Positions 48,355-58,422 of a stretch of DNA of 62,247 nucleotides are shown piece by piece (the stretch's first letter is position 1; the number at the start of each line of letters is the position of its first letter). Both the position numbers and the translations under genes were made by a program. The notes under the pieces were generated by a model. It saw nothing but the letters and a program-made list of their open reading frames with translations, had not been told where the DNA came from and searched no databases. Where the stretch lies: NCBI RefSeq assembly GCF_026241255.1, contig NZ_JAPHNC010000009.1, positions 1 through 62,247 on the forward strand, given 5' to 3'. Origin of the DNA: Helicobacter sp. MIT 21-1697 (GTDB taxonomy: Bacteria; Campylobacterota; Campylobacteria; Campylobacterales; Helicobacteraceae).

Positions 48355-48360
48355 ATTATA
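48355..48360 (-). promoter_or_regulatory. -10 element for the phase-variable methyltransferase
   Basis: The minus strand reads TATAAT, 36 bases before the ATG at 48319. It is divergent from the MBOAT promoter in the same gap. Confidence 0.45.
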
Positions 48361-48426
48361 CTTTAAATTTTATTAACTTTAATGGCAATAAGGCTTTGTT
48401 GTTCAAGCAGCGTTAGCTTTGTGTGC

Positions 48427-48432
48427 TATAAT
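48427..48432 (+). promoter_or_regulatory. -10 element for the MBOAT-SGNH operon
   Basis: TATAAT preceded by GTGTGC, 85 bases before the MBOAT start. The 197-base gap 48320-48516 otherwise holds no gene. Confidence 0.45.
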
Positions 48433-48516
48433 TTTGAGCCATAATGAGACTACAAGCTAAGTTATAGCCTTAAACAAAACACTACAAGATTCTATACAAA
48501 AGGACAGAGCAGGAGT

Positions 48517-49929
48517 ATGAGTTTTTTTTCACTTGAATTTAGTTTGCTTCTCCTTGCTTTTTTTGTATTCTATTGGCTTATCAAATCCTATACATTACAG
48601 AATCTTGCGCTTTTAGCGTTTAATTATTGCGTGATTTATCTTTTTAGTCCCTATTTTGCACTCGTAGTATTTTGTTATACTTGTTTTGTATATTTTCTCG
48701 CACTTTTTATTGATAGCACTCGCTCTCGCTTTATTTTTTTGAGCTGCGTAAGTCTTGTGATTGCTATTTTGTGTTTTTTTAAATATTATGCAAGCATCAA
48801 AGATGAGGTTGATTTGCTGCTTGAGTTTGTGGGTCTTGATTTTTTTGAAGCAGATGTAATTTTTCCTTTGGGACTTAGTTTTTATACCTTTGCCTCCATC
48901 ACTTATTTACGCTCTGTATATGAAACAGGTAAGAATCTCGTGCGTGATACTTATTACGAAGAGGGCAATCCTGCACTTGAGAGCTTTATTGGTGTGGCGA
49001 CTTATCTGTCATTTTTTGCTACATTTCTTGCGGGTCCGATTATGCGAAGTCAGTTTTTCTTTGTTCAATATCGCGCACCACGCACTTTTGGCTCTATTGA
49101 TTTGATTATCACGCTTGTGCTTTTTGGTGTAATCAAAAAGGCATTTATCGCAAACTATCTTGGAATCTACTCTCAACCAATCCTAAGCGCACCCTTTGAA
49201 TATCATAGCCTTGAGCTTTTAAGCGGGATTTTGGCATATAGTGCGCAGATTTATTGTGATTTTAGTGGTTATGTGCATCTTGTGAGTGCATTTGCGCTTA
49301 TGTTGGGCTTTAGTTTGCCTCCTAATTTTAATATGCCCTATATGGCAAAGAATCTCAAAGATTTTTGGAATAGGTGGCATATAAGCCTCTCTACTTTTAT
49401 TAGAGATTATATTTATATTCCGCTTGGTGGGAATCAAAGAGGGTTTATAAGCACACAATTTTTTGTGCTTATCGCTTTTGGGCTTTCTGGATTATGGCAC
49501 GGAAATACTTTGAATTTTCTCATTTGGGGGCTTTTGCACGGATTTGGGATAATATGGCTTAATTGCCTTAAATCTCTGCATATCAACTTTGATTTTCTGC
49601 CTTTTGTGAGTTCATTTTTGACTTTTATGTTTGTGAGTTTTTGCTGGATTTTCTTTTTTTACCATTCGCTTGATGAGGCAACAAGCTTTTTTCTTGCATT
49701 GTATCAAAACTTTACTTTTCCCTTGCCTCAATATACTTTATACGCACTTGGTGGTGCTTTTATTTTCTTTATGTTTTATCCCTTTATGCGTGGGAGTATA
49801 GATTTATGCCAAAAGATTCTAAGCTTTATTCCGTGGTTTATAAAGCCTTTTGTATTAAGCATTATTTTTACACTTATTATTGCAATGATGCCCTCTGGCA
49901 TACCTCATTTTATCTATGCGAGTTTTTAA
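48517..49929 (+). CDS. MBOAT family O-acyltransferase (AlgI/PatA-like)
   Basis: The 470-residue protein has about ten membrane helices and moves acyl groups across the inner membrane for O-acylation of a surface polymer. MBOAT landmarks are FPLGLSFYTFASITY, YCDFSGYVHLVSAFALMLGF, NMPYMAKNLKDFWNRWHISL, and SGLWHGNTLNFLIWGLLHG with the catalytic His. The next gene begins with GTG directly after its stop. The following two genes encode SGNH hydrolase-like proteins, as in AlgI/PatA systems where the partner completes transfer in the periplasm. The acceptor could be peptidoglycan or a glycan. Confidence 0.93.
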   Translation: MSFFSLEFSLLLLAFFVFYWLIKSYTLQNLALLAFNYCVIYLFSPYFALVVFCYTCFVYFLALFIDSTRSRFIFLSCVSLVIAILCFFKYYASIKDEVDLLLEFVGLDFFEADVIFPLGLSFYTFASITYLRSVYETGKNLVRDTYYEEGNPALESFIGVATYLSFFATFLAGPIMRSQFFFVQYRAPRTFGSIDLIITLVLFGVIKKAFIANYLGIYSQPILSAPFEYHSLELLSGILAYSAQIYCDFSGYVHLVSAFALMLGFSLPPNFNMPYMAKNLKDFWNRWHISLSTFIRDYIYIPLGGNQRGFISTQFFVLIAFGLSGLWHGNTLNFLIWGLLHGFGIIWLNCLKSLHINFDFLPFVSSFLTFMFVSFCWIFFFYHSLDEATSFFLALYQNFTFPLPQYTLYALGGAFIFFMFYPFMRGSIDLCQKILSFIPWFIKPFVLSIIFTLIIAMMPSGIPHFIYASF

Positions 49930-51315
49930 GTGAAAGAGACAAAATTTGTATTTATTGCGTTTGCAACTCTTGTGCAACTTTTTATTACGCTGCATAGCTC
50001 TATTATACTCTATGTTGAGCAGCAATATCATAATTTTACAGAATCCCCCTATCCTTTCGTGCAGGTTTTGAGTGGATTTTATGAGCGCATTATGCTTAGA
50101 AATAATGCACTATTTGCTTATGCTGATAATCTTACACAATCGCTTGAACAAGTGCGCAAAGAGATATTTACCTTTGATAATCTCGCTTTTACACAAGAAA
50201 AAAAGCCCGAGCAAGATAAAAGGAATGCACCTGCAAAGAAAGATTCCAAAAAGTCTAAAAAACCTAAACACAATACAAACAATGTCTCGTACCCTAAGCC
50301 AAAAACTCCTCCCTTATCTCATACTCCATTGCCCATTAATGAGAATCCACCTTCTCAAACATCACAAGATTTGAGTGCTAACCCTCCTGTGCCCAAAGAT
50401 AACGAACATTCTTCAAAAGATTCAGAGACTATACAAACACCAACCCTTACAGATGAGCCTGTTCCCATTACTCCACCTCCTGTGAATCAATCCGCACAAA
50501 CTGCCCAACCTATTCCGCCACCTGTCAAAAAGCCCTCCATTAAGGAGCAAAGCCCTAAAGTGCAGGAGAGTTATATGCCTCTTCGCCCAATTCATAACCC
50601 ACGCATACCCATTGATGAGGGCTCATCTGTCTTGCTTATTGGGGATTCTATGATGCAAGGCATAGCGCCTTATGTGCTTAAAACTTTTAAAAAAGTGCAT
50701 TTGCACGGCATAAATTTGAGCAAACATAGCACGGGATTGACTTATAAGCATTATTTTAATTGGGAAGCAGCCCTTAGAGCAGCCTTTGAAAAAAACCCTG
50801 ATATTGCTCTTGTGGTTGTGATTTTGGGTGCAAATGATCCTTGGAGTATGAAAAATAATATTGCCTTTAAAAGTGCGCGTTGGGAGGAGACTTATATCCA
50901 GCGTATTGAGGAGATTGTCAATGTTGCTCATAGCTATGGAGCGCGAGTAGCGTGGTATGAAGTGCCATTGGTGAGTGCAAAATCTCTCAATGATAAGGTT
51001 GTGTATTTGAATGGCTTGTATGAACGCGTTGTAAAAGAGGGGGGCGAGTATTTCTTGCAAAGTAATGGCATTGTTACTCAAGAGGGGAAATATTCTGCCT
51101 TTATCAAAGATGCAAATGGCAAGAGTGTGCAAGTGCGCATTGATGATGGTGTGCATTTTACTGCGCGTGGTTATCAAATTATGGCAAATATCTTTCTCAA
51201 CGCACTTGAGATTATCCCACAGATAAAAGAGCAAGATATGCAAGAGGATTTACACGATTCTCTGCCCGCACAAGAGCATCACATAAAGGAGGAGCATTGG
51301 TGGGACAAGGGATAG
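49930..51315 (+). CDS. Membrane-anchored SGNH/GDSL hydrolase with proline-rich linker (DUF459-like)
   Basis: The 461-residue protein starts with GTG directly after the MBOAT stop. It has an N-terminal membrane helix (about 8-28), a Lys/Pro/Ser-rich linker (about 95-210), then an SGNH domain: VLLIGDSMMQGIAPYVLKTF (about 236-255, catalytic Ser in GDS), VVVILGANDPWS (about 296-307) and DDGVHFTARGYQIMANIF with the catalytic Asp-x-x-His. This matches DUF459-type SGNH proteins. It probably transfers or removes acyl groups delivered by the MBOAT protein. The linker may let the domain reach across the periplasm. Confidence 0.8.
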   Translation: MKETKFVFIAFATLVQLFITLHSSIILYVEQQYHNFTESPYPFVQVLSGFYERIMLRNNALFAYADNLTQSLEQVRKEIFTFDNLAFTQEKKPEQDKRNAPAKKDSKKSKKPKHNTNNVSYPKPKTPPLSHTPLPINENPPSQTSQDLSANPPVPKDNEHSSKDSETIQTPTLTDEPVPITPPPVNQSAQTAQPIPPPVKKPSIKEQSPKVQESYMPLRPIHNPRIPIDEGSSVLLIGDSMMQGIAPYVLKTFKKVHLHGINLSKHSTGLTYKHYFNWEAALRAAFEKNPDIALVVVILGANDPWSMKNNIAFKSARWEETYIQRIEEIVNVAHSYGARVAWYEVPLVSAKSLNDKVVYLNGLYERVVKEGGEYFLQSNGIVTQEGKYSAFIKDANGKSVQVRIDDGVHFTARGYQIMANIFLNALEIIPQIKEQDMQEDLHDSLPAQEHHIKEEHWWDKG

Positions 51316-51323
51316 GAGGCAAA

Positions 51324-52556
51324 ATGAGGATATGGAGCATAGGAGTGGGATTGTGTATAAGCTTGTGTTTATTGCAAGGCGCGGATTATCCTCTAAAGGC
51401 TATTGCTAAAGAATTAGGCGAGTCAAAACAAGCCCAAAAGCCCTCAATAATACCACAGAGCAAAAAGCTTTTAGAATCCACAAGTGGCATTATAAATTAT
51501 CAGCAACAAGCGCCCAAAGAGTTTATAACAAAGTTCAAAAAAAAAGAGAATCTTATCATTCGTATTTTTGGAGATTCTCATATTGCGGGAGATTTCATTT
51601 CTCATCGTTTGCGTGGGTTGCTTTTTAAAAACCATTCAATCGGATTTGTGTATCCACTATATCCTCATTATCATCAAAATATTGCTCTTAAATATGAAAG
51701 TAATAATTTTGAAATACTTAATTCGCGTTTGCACGAGCTTGATGAATATCCTATGGGCGGAGTGGTAGCCAAACCTGTGGAGTTGCCCGCTCATATCACG
51801 CTCACGCCACAAACCCAATTCACGCAAGAAGAAATACTAAGTAAAATCATTTTTAAAGCCCCTAACAAAGAAAAGGCTATTATCATTGAAGATGCAAAGA
51901 ATCAACGATTTATCATTAATGCCAAACGCCCTTTTATATGGCAGATTCTAAGCCTTAAGCTGCATTATCCTATCACTATTCGTGCGCTCAATGAAAAGGT
52001 GCTTTTTGGCGGATTTTTTATTTATGAGCAACAAGGCGTGAATAATATTGTTGAGAATCTCGGTATAAATGGCGCTCGTTCTGATATTTGGCTCAAATGG
52101 GATAAGCCTCTTTTAAAGCAGCAGATGAGTCTGCTTCCTGCGGATTTAGTTGTACTTTGCTATGGTTCAAATGATGCGCTGTATGATAACTTCAATGAGA
52201 GTATTTTTTTAAAAAATTATAGCGAGTTTATTGATTTGATTCGTCAGAGTAATCCACAAGCAAGTATTTTGCTCATTTCCCCACCACCTGTGGTGCAAAA
52301 AGTCTCTCCCAAAAAGCGTAAAAAAGCAGTGTATAAAAAAACAAAAAACGCTTCAGCAGTAAAGGCTGCCATTGCTAAACTTGCCAAGCAAAAGCAAACG
52401 ATGTTGTTTGATTTAGAGGATTTTATCAATCAGAGTGGTGGCAAAAAGAAATGGGAGGAAGCAAATTTAGCAAAAGCTGATGTGCATTTGTTGCCTAATG
52501 GTTACAAGCTTGTTGCTGATAAGCTCTATTATGAGCTTAATAAACTCAAACAATAA
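51324..52556 (+). CDS. Periplasmic SGNH/GDSL hydrolase-like protein
   Basis: I use ATG 51324, with AGGAGG just upstream; ATG 51297 would overlap the previous gene. The 410-residue protein has a signal peptide (MRIWSIGVGLCISLCLLQGA) and the SGNH blocks IIRIFGDSHIAGDFISHRL (about 82-100), LVVLCYGSNDALYDN (about 282-296) and ADVHLLPNGYKLVADKL. It is the third gene of the MBOAT operon. With the previous SGNH protein it may give one transferase and one esterase (PatB/Ape-like), but which is which cannot be told. Confidence 0.78.
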   Translation: MRIWSIGVGLCISLCLLQGADYPLKAIAKELGESKQAQKPSIIPQSKKLLESTSGIINYQQQAPKEFITKFKKKENLIIRIFGDSHIAGDFISHRLRGLLFKNHSIGFVYPLYPHYHQNIALKYESNNFEILNSRLHELDEYPMGGVVAKPVELPAHITLTPQTQFTQEEILSKIIFKAPNKEKAIIIEDAKNQRFIINAKRPFIWQILSLKLHYPITIRALNEKVLFGGFFIYEQQGVNNIVENLGINGARSDIWLKWDKPLLKQQMSLLPADLVVLCYGSNDALYDNFNESIFLKNYSEFIDLIRQSNPQASILLISPPPVVQKVSPKKRKKAVYKKTKNASAVKAAIAKLAKQKQTMLFDLEDFINQSGGKKKWEEANLAKADVHLLPNGYKLVADKLYYELNKLKQ

Positions 52557-52564
52557 CCTTTATT

Positions 52565-53353
52565 TTATCGTTTGAGTCCATTCACCGTCTGCAACATAGA
52601 ATCTGCTGTCTGAATCGTCTTTGAATTTGCTTCATAGGCTCTTTGTCCTGTAATCAAATCTGTCATTTCCTCTACGAGCTTGACATTGCTTAGCTCTAAG
52701 AATCCTTGTCGGAGCTGCCCAAATCCATCAAGTCCGGGCACACCTGCCACAGGGTCGCCTGAAGCGTTTGTATTAATAAAAAGATTATCGCCTAAGGAAT
52801 GCAAACCTGCGGGATTAATGAAATTTACTATTTCAATTTGCCCGAGTATATTTACCTCAGTTTGATTCCCCTCAATCACACTCACCGTCCCATCAGTGCC
52901 GATATTAATTTGTGTCGCACCCTCTGGAATAGTGAGTTCTGGTATAAGACGATAACCCTCTGAATTAACGACATTGCCATCATTATCAAGCTTAAAGCTT
53001 CCTGCGCGTGTATAGGCTATATTGCCATCGGGAAGCTCAATTTGAAAGAATCCATTGCCTGTAATAGCAATATCAAGGTTATTTTCAGTTTCTTTTGGGT
53101 GTCCTTGAGAAAACATTTTTTGTATCGCCACAGGACGTACCCCTATACCCACTTCAATACCTGTGGGAGAGATAGTTGTTTCGCTTGTGCTTGTTCCTGC
53201 GTATTGCAACACTTGATAAAACAAATCGGCAAATTCAGCCCTTTGCTTTTTATAGCCTGTGGTATTGACATTGGCAATATTATTAGAGGTATTATCAATT
53301 TGAAGTTGCTGTCCGAGCATACCTGTGCTAGCGGTATAGAGTGATCTCATCAT
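52565..53353 (-). CDS. flgG: Flagellar distal rod protein FlgG
   Basis: FlgG forms the distal rod of the flagellar axle. The 262-residue protein has the conserved start MMRSLYTASTGMLGQQLQID with NTSNNIANVNTTGYKKQRAE (about residues 21-40), the central beta domain containing NGFFQIELPDGNIAYTRAGS, and the C-terminal VEEMTDLITGQRAYEANSKT. Length equals that of H. pylori FlgG. A perfect GG-N10-GC sigma-54 promoter lies about 60 bases upstream. Confidence 0.95.
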   Translation of the reverse strand: MMRSLYTASTGMLGQQLQIDNTSNNIANVNTTGYKKQRAEFADLFYQVLQYAGTSTSETTISPTGIEVGIGVRPVAIQKMFSQGHPKETENNLDIAITGNGFFQIELPDGNIAYTRAGSFKLDNDGNVVNSEGYRLIPELTIPEGATQINIGTDGTVSVIEGNQTEVNILGQIEIVNFINPAGLHSLGDNLFINTNASGDPVAGVPGLDGFGQLRQGFLELSNVKLVEEMTDLITGQRAYEANSKTIQTADSMLQTVNGLKR

Positions 53354-53409
53354 AGGGTAATCCTTTTATCAACTTAGAATCTTTTAAGAGCGATTTTCAC
53401 ACAATCTTT

Positions 53410-53427
53410 AAGCAAAAGCGATTCCAT
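53410..53427 (-). promoter_or_regulatory. Sigma-54 promoter for flgG
   Basis: The minus strand reads TGGAATCGCTTTTGCTT: GG (53425-53424), ten bases, GC (53413-53412), then TT. This is very close to the Helicobacter sigma-54 consensus. Confidence 0.8.
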
Positions 53428-53500
53428 AAATGTATTTTTAGCACTTTTATAGGTAGATTCTATTATAGTTCCTTTATTTTAGAATCTAAAAGGCAGAATA

Positions 53501-54133
53501 ATGCTCCTTACCACGCTTTATATCATTGCTATCACTGCTGAAGGAATGACAGGTGCGCTTGCTGCTGGCAAACATAAAATGGATTTATTTGGCGTGATTT
53601 TTATCGCTCTTGTTACAGCCATTGGTGGAGGTTCTATTCGCGATATTTTGCTCAATCACTATCCACTTACTTGGGTGGCGCACCCTGAATATGTTGTGCT
53701 TATTTGTGTTGCTGCCTTACTTACGATGAAAGCTCCGCGCGTAGTGGCACGAAGTGAGAGCGTGTTTTTAACCCTTGATGCAGTAGGTTTAGTCGTTTTT
53801 AGCATTCTTGGCGCACAAATTGCGATTGATAAAGGATATGGTTTTATCATCGCGGTGAGTGCGGCAGTGATTACCGGCGTATTTGGAGGTATTTTACGCG
53901 ATATTTTATGTATGCGAATCCCCCTTGTTTTCCAAAAAGAAATTTATGCGGGTATTGCTATTATTGCGGGGGCGATGTATTATGCCTTGTTTGAATGGAC
54001 ACATTTAGATGTTGCACTTGTTAGTATTCTAACTTTAATAGTGGGAGTGAGTGCAAGGCTTTTGGCAATTTTTTATAAGCTTTCTTTGCCTGTGTTTTCT
54101 TATGAAGAATCTTCGCAAGAGGAGAAAAAATAA
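53501..54133 (+). CDS. TRIC-type cation channel family protein (UPF0126)
   Basis: The 210-residue membrane protein has about seven helices in the duplicated three-helix pattern of prokaryotic TRIC channels: [20 protein letters not shown], then [18 protein letters not shown] and its repeat [20 protein letters not shown]. The GGGxxRD motifs mark the channel halves. Potassium conductance is known for the family; the physiological role here is unclear. It precedes dnaX, an order I recall from H. pylori. Confidence 0.88.
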   Translation: MLLTTLYIIAITAEGMTGALAAGKHKMDLFGVIFIALVTAIGGGSIRDILLNHYPLTWVAHPEYVVLICVAALLTMKAPRVVARSESVFLTLDAVGLVVFSILGAQIAIDKGYGFIIAVSAAVITGVFGGILRDILCMRIPLVFQKEIYAGIAIIAGAMYYALFEWTHLDVALVSILTLIVGVSARLLAIFYKLSLPVFSYEESSQEEKK

Positions 54134-54232
54134 TGTAAAAAGATTCTTGCAAGGAGTAATTTTAGTTTTTGGAATCTTATTATACAATTACGATTTTTTA
54201 ACATTGAAAGAATATATATTATGAGGATATAA

Positions 54233-55855
54233 ATGAGTTCAATAGCCCTAGCATTGAAATATCGCCCGACTTGTTTTAGCGATTTGGTAGGACAAAATGC
54301 CATCTCACAAACGCTCTCTCTTGCTTTAGATTCTCAACATATCTCTCACGCTTACCTTTTTAGTGGATTGCGTGGGAGTGGCAAAACGAGTTCGGCGAGA
54401 ATCTTTGCCCGTGCTTTGCAGTGTGAGAGCGGACCTACGAGCACTCCGTGTGGGAATTGTGCAAGTTGTATAGCAGCATTACAAAATAAACATATGGATA
54501 TCATTGAAATGGACGCGGCAAGTTCAAGGGGGATTGATGATATTAAAAAGGTGATAGAGCAAACAAAATACCACCCAAGCTTTGCACGATATAAGATTTT
54601 TATTATTGATGAGGTGCATATGTTAAGCAAAGAAGCATTTAATGCCTTGCTTAAAACGCTTGAAGAACCACCGGAGTTTGTGAAGTTTATACTCGCAACG
54701 ACTGACCCATTGAAGCTTCCAGCTACTATTTTAAGCCGCACACAGCATTTTAGATTCAAGCAAATCCCTCACCGACTTATTGTAGAACATATCGCTCAAA
54801 TTCTCAATAAAGAGGGAGTAAGCTATGAGCCTCAAGCCCTTGATATTATTGCGCGGAGCGGTTCAGGGAGTTTGCGTGATACATTGACTTTGCTAGACCA
54901 AGCAATTATTTTTTGTAAAAATCATATTGAAGTTGCAGGGGTAACAGATATGCTTGGTATTGTTGATCCCCAAGTATTGAATGATTATTTTCAAAGCATT
55001 TTGCACAAAGATGAGGGCAATACGCATAAGATTATGCAGATTCTTCAAGAGTATGAATGCGAAATGATACTTGATGAAATGATGCTTTTTTTAAAAGATA
55101 AATTGCTTAAAGAAAGTGTGGATTTTCCACCACTTATTCTTGAACGTTTTGCGCGTATTTTAAGTGAATCTAAAATTCTGCTTAACCTCAATACCGATGG
55201 TGCGTTTGTGTTGTTATTATGCACGATGAAAATGCAAGAAGCGCTCAAGGTCAAAGATATAGAATCTATGATAGAAGAACTTGAGGAAGAGCTTTTTGGA
55301 ACACAAAACCATAAAAATACCTCTATACCCATATCGTCTCAATCATCAACTCCCCCATCATTAGAATCAAACAATGTCTCATCTCTTAATATTCATTTGC
55401 GCTTTGATACACTTGTGCAAAAAATCAAAGATCGCAATGTGAAGTTAGGCGAGATTTTTGAACGCAATGTGAAGTTTGTAAGTTTTGAAGGAGAGATTTT
55501 GCGTTGGCAGAGCATAGCGCAGGGTCAAGATAAGGAGCAGCTCAAAGAGCATTTTAGCATCATCAAGGCATTAGTAGCTGAAATTTTCGGCTCACAGGTA
55601 TCTATTCAGGTGATTCCTCAAGCTACTTCTGAACAAAACATTGTTTCATCGTCTGAAAATACTTTTGTTGGCACATCAGCTCTATATTCAGATACATCTT
55701 CTCCTTTAGATACTTCAACAGAGACAAAAGCTGTTCTTGATGCGAAAGATGCTTTTTTGGCGCAAAATAAGGATTTAATTAGTGCTATTAAGGATAGTGT
55801 AGGGATTAAAGAAGTGATTATGCAAGATAATCAAACAGGTGGAAATAATGAGTGA
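54233..55855 (+). CDS. dnaX: DNA polymerase III subunits gamma/tau
   Basis: DnaX is the clamp-loader ATPase. The 540-residue protein has the start LALKYRPTCFSDLVGQNAIS, Walker A GLRGSGKTSSARIFAR (about 44-59), a zinc site (CGNCASC and preceding Cys), the DEVHMLSKEAFNALLKTLEE segment, sensor 1 LATTDPLKLPATILSRTQ and sensor 2 GSGSLRDTLTLLDQ. The C-terminal half is diverged and Ser/Thr-rich, with a short terminal domain. It overlaps tsaE by eight bases. Confidence 0.94.
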   Translation: MSSIALALKYRPTCFSDLVGQNAISQTLSLALDSQHISHAYLFSGLRGSGKTSSARIFARALQCESGPTSTPCGNCASCIAALQNKHMDIIEMDAASSRGIDDIKKVIEQTKYHPSFARYKIFIIDEVHMLSKEAFNALLKTLEEPPEFVKFILATTDPLKLPATILSRTQHFRFKQIPHRLIVEHIAQILNKEGVSYEPQALDIIARSGSGSLRDTLTLLDQAIIFCKNHIEVAGVTDMLGIVDPQVLNDYFQSILHKDEGNTHKIMQILQEYECEMILDEMMLFLKDKLLKESVDFPPLILERFARILSESKILLNLNTDGAFVLLLCTMKMQEALKVKDIESMIEELEEELFGTQNHKNTSIPISSQSSTPPSLESNNVSSLNIHLRFDTLVQKIKDRNVKLGEIFERNVKFVSFEGEILRWQSIAQGQDKEQLKEHFSIIKALVAEIFGSQVSIQVIPQATSEQNIVSSSENTFVGTSALYSDTSSPLDTSTETKAVLDAKDAFLAQNKDLISAIKDSVGIKEVIMQDNQTGGNNE

Positions 55856-56282
55856 GTATATATTGAGTGAATCTGCGCTTACAGAGCTATGCCATACTTT
55901 AAAAAATACAATTCGCAAAGGCTATGTGGTGCTTTTAAGAGGGGATTTGGGAAGTGGCAAAACAACTTTGGTGCGCTCTTTTGTAGCCTTTGAAAGCAAA
56001 GAGCAAGCAAACGAGGTTACTTCACCTACATTTAGCCTCGCACAAGCTTATAAAAGCCAAGATTATGGCGCAATTTACCATTATGATATTTATCGTAAAG
56101 ATATGCAGGATATGCTTGAGCTGGGATTGCTTGAAATGCTTGAACAAGATGGATTGCATTTTGTGGAATGGGGCGATGAAGCTTTGGAGAATATATTGCG
56201 CCAAAATGGCTTTAATGTGATGAGCATTACTATAAATACAAATGCAATGCTTGATCATAGAATCTATAAGGTAGCTCTATGA
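55848..56282 (+). CDS. tsaE: tRNA threonylcarbamoyladenosine biosynthesis ATPase TsaE
   Basis: TsaE is the ATPase partner in making t6A at position 37 of ANN-decoding tRNAs. The 144-residue protein has Walker [16 protein letters not shown] (about 29-43), then [22 protein letters not shown] and [11 protein letters not shown] choose ATG 55848, with GGTGG upstream, not GTG 55839. It overlaps the dnaX stop by eight bases and lptB by four. Confidence 0.92.
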   Translation: MSEYILSESALTELCHTLKNTIRKGYVVLLRGDLGSGKTTLVRSFVAFESKEQANEVTSPTFSLAQAYKSQDYGAIYHYDIYRKDMQDMLELGLLEMLEQDGLHFVEWGDEALENILRQNGFNVMSITINTNAMLDHRIYKVAL

Positions 56283-57001
56283 ATAAGCTTTCCGCACATA
56301 ATCTTAATAAGCATATTAAAAAAACAAAAATTGTCCAAGATATTTCTCTTGAAGTCAATAGTGGCGAAGTAGTGGGGCTTTTGGGTCCAAATGGAGCAGG
56401 CAAAACTACTACTTTTTATATGATTTGTGGGCTGCTGCACCCAAGCTCTGGAAAGGTTATGCTTAATCATACTGATATTACTAAACTCCCCTTGCATCAG
56501 CGTTCCAATTTAGGCATTGGCTATCTTCCTCAAGAATCAAGTATTTTTAAAGATTTAAGCACAGAGGAAAATCTTATGCTTGCAGCAGAGATAAGTATTA
56601 AAAATGCGAAAGATAGGCAGATTAAAATTGAAAAAATGCTTGAAGAATTTAATATTGAGCCCATTCGCTCAAGAAAAGGCATAAGTTTAAGTGGTGGAGA
56701 AAGGAGGAGGGTAGAGATAGCGCGTGCGCTTGTGAAAGATCCGAAGTTTATTTTGCTTGATGAACCTTTTGCTGGCGTAGATCCACGCGCGGTAAGCGAT
56801 ATACAAAATATTATTCTAAGGCTGACAGAGCTTGATATTGGCGTTCTTATAACTGATCATAATGTGCGTGAGACGCTATCAGTGTGTTCTCGCACCTATG
56901 TAATTAAAAGCGGGACACTTCTTGCAAGTGGCAATGCAGAGGAAATTTATGCAAATGAATTAGTGCGCAAATACTATTTGGGAGAGCATTTTAAAGTATG
57001 A
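56279..57001 (+). CDS. lptB: LPS export ABC transporter ATP-binding protein LptB
   Basis: LptB powers extraction of lipopolysaccharide from the inner membrane and its transport through the Lpt bridge. The 240-residue protein has Walker [18 protein letters not shown] (about 34-50), the family-typical [19 protein letters not shown], signature [15 protein letters not shown] and Walker [14 protein letters not shown]. It lies between tsaE and rpoN with four-base overlaps on both sides. Confidence 0.93.
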   Translation: MNKLSAHNLNKHIKKTKIVQDISLEVNSGEVVGLLGPNGAGKTTTFYMICGLLHPSSGKVMLNHTDITKLPLHQRSNLGIGYLPQESSIFKDLSTEENLMLAAEISIKNAKDRQIKIEKMLEEFNIEPIRSRKGISLSGGERRRVEIARALVKDPKFILLDEPFAGVDPRAVSDIQNIILRLTELDIGVLITDHNVRETLSVCSRTYVIKSGTLLASGNAEEIYANELVRKYYLGEHFKV

Positions 57002-58308
57002 GTGTAGGAGGTAAGCTACGAAGTAATCTCAATATCAAGACACGTCTTTCAACAACACTAAAGAGTTGGTTGCCGATTTTGCAAAGTGGCGTTATGGAGC
57101 TTGAAGAAACGCTCAATGCTATTGTAGAGGAAAATCCCTATGCTTGTGTGCAAAGCCAAATGACACAAAGTTTGCAATCTAAAAACTATAAAAAGTCTCA
57201 TCTTTCCTCAAATACATCAAATGACCGCTTTGAATCTATTCACATTAGCCAAAAAAGCCTTTACGAAGTGCTTGAGGAGCAAATTGATTCTACTTTATTT
57301 CCCACAGAAATTTCACGCACCATTGCATTTAAGATTGTAGAGAATCTCAATGAAGATGGGTATTTGGATACCGCAGTGGGTGAGATAGCTTATGAATTAG
57401 GACTAAGCGAGGAAGATGTAGAACGCGTAAGGCAGAGATTTGCATATCTTGAGCCTTATGGTGTAGGCGCAAAAGATGTGATAGAATCTTTTCTTTTTCA
57501 GTTAAGCAATACTGAATTAGAGGGTGAAAGCTATGATTTGGCTGCACGTGTGATACGCGATTTGCACAACCATAGTAAATATAAAAATCACCCTGCATAC
57601 AATGAAGTAATGAAGACTATTAAGAGCTTTAGAAATCCGCCAGCGATTGAGTTTGGAGCGAAAGAAGCTGAAGTGATTCCTGATATTTTTATTTTTGAAC
57701 GAGTAAAAACTGATACATTGAAAAACACTACCTACGAACTTGAAGTGTCAATTAATGATGTGTATTATCCTAAGATTATTATTGAGGAGAAAATCAAAGG
57801 TGTGGAGGCACATAAAGAAAGTGCAGAATTTTTAAAAACTAAATTAAAAGAGGCAAAAGATTTGGTTGATGCGCTTGATATGCGTAAAGCCACTATTTTG
57901 AAAATTGCCATTGCTCTACGTGAGAATCAATATGATTTTTTTATGGGCGGGGAGATACGTCCGATGAAGCTTAAAGATATTGCCCAAGATTTGGGATATG
58001 CGCCGAGCACGATTTCACGTGCTATTGCTAATAAATATTTAGAATGCGATAGAGGGATTTTCCCTATTAAAAGTTTCTTTACTGCAGCTATTGATGGGGA
58101 TACTTCAAATGCTTCGATTAAAGATTTTATACTCAATCTTGTCAAAAATGAGGATAGAAAAAAGCCTTTGAGTGATTTGAAGATTCTAAAAAGTGTGGAG
58201 CAAAAATTTGACCTTAAAATGGTGCGGCGCACGATTACCAAATATCGCCAACAGCTCAATATTGCAAGCTCTAGTGAGCGTAAAAAACTCTATGAAATCA
58301 GCGTATAA
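56998..58308 (+). CDS. rpoN: RNA polymerase sigma-54 factor RpoN
   Basis: RpoN directs polymerase to GG-N10-GC promoters, mainly of middle flagellar genes in Helicobacter, with the FlgR activator. The 436-residue protein has an N-terminal region ([20 protein letters not shown]), a core-binding region, a helix-turn-helix ([20 protein letters not shown]) and the C-terminal RpoN box-like [16 protein letters not shown]. The N-terminal Gln-rich activator-interaction region is shorter than in enteric forms, as in Helicobacter. Two promoters of its class lie in this window (flgF-like and flgG). Confidence 0.95.
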   Translation: MSVGGKLRSNLNIKTRLSTTLKSWLPILQSGVMELEETLNAIVEENPYACVQSQMTQSLQSKNYKKSHLSSNTSNDRFESIHISQKSLYEVLEEQIDSTLFPTEISRTIAFKIVENLNEDGYLDTAVGEIAYELGLSEEDVERVRQRFAYLEPYGVGAKDVIESFLFQLSNTELEGESYDLAARVIRDLHNHSKYKNHPAYNEVMKTIKSFRNPPAIEFGAKEAEVIPDIFIFERVKTDTLKNTTYELEVSINDVYYPKIIIEEKIKGVEAHKESAEFLKTKLKEAKDLVDALDMRKATILKIAIALRENQYDFFMGGEIRPMKLKDIAQDLGYAPSTISRAIANKYLECDRGIFPIKSFFTAAIDGDTSNASIKDFILNLVKNEDRKKPLSDLKILKSVEQKFDLKMVRRTITKYRQQLNIASSSERKKLYEISV

Positions 58309-58384
58309 TTATAAAATATAAGCAAGGTTTTAGCCAAATTGAGCTAAAATGCTCGTCTTTTTGTTTTGAAAAAGTATGCTCTGT

Positions 58385-58390
58385 TATAGA
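58385..58390 (+). promoter_or_regulatory. -10 element for rpsB-tsf
   Basis: TATAGA within TGTTATAGAATC, about 118 bases before the rpsB ATG. This implies a leader of about 110 bases, which contains the structured element at 58423-58476. Confidence 0.35.
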
Positions 58391-58422
58391 ATCAGTGCAT
58401 AAAGCTTAATAGCAAATTCACA

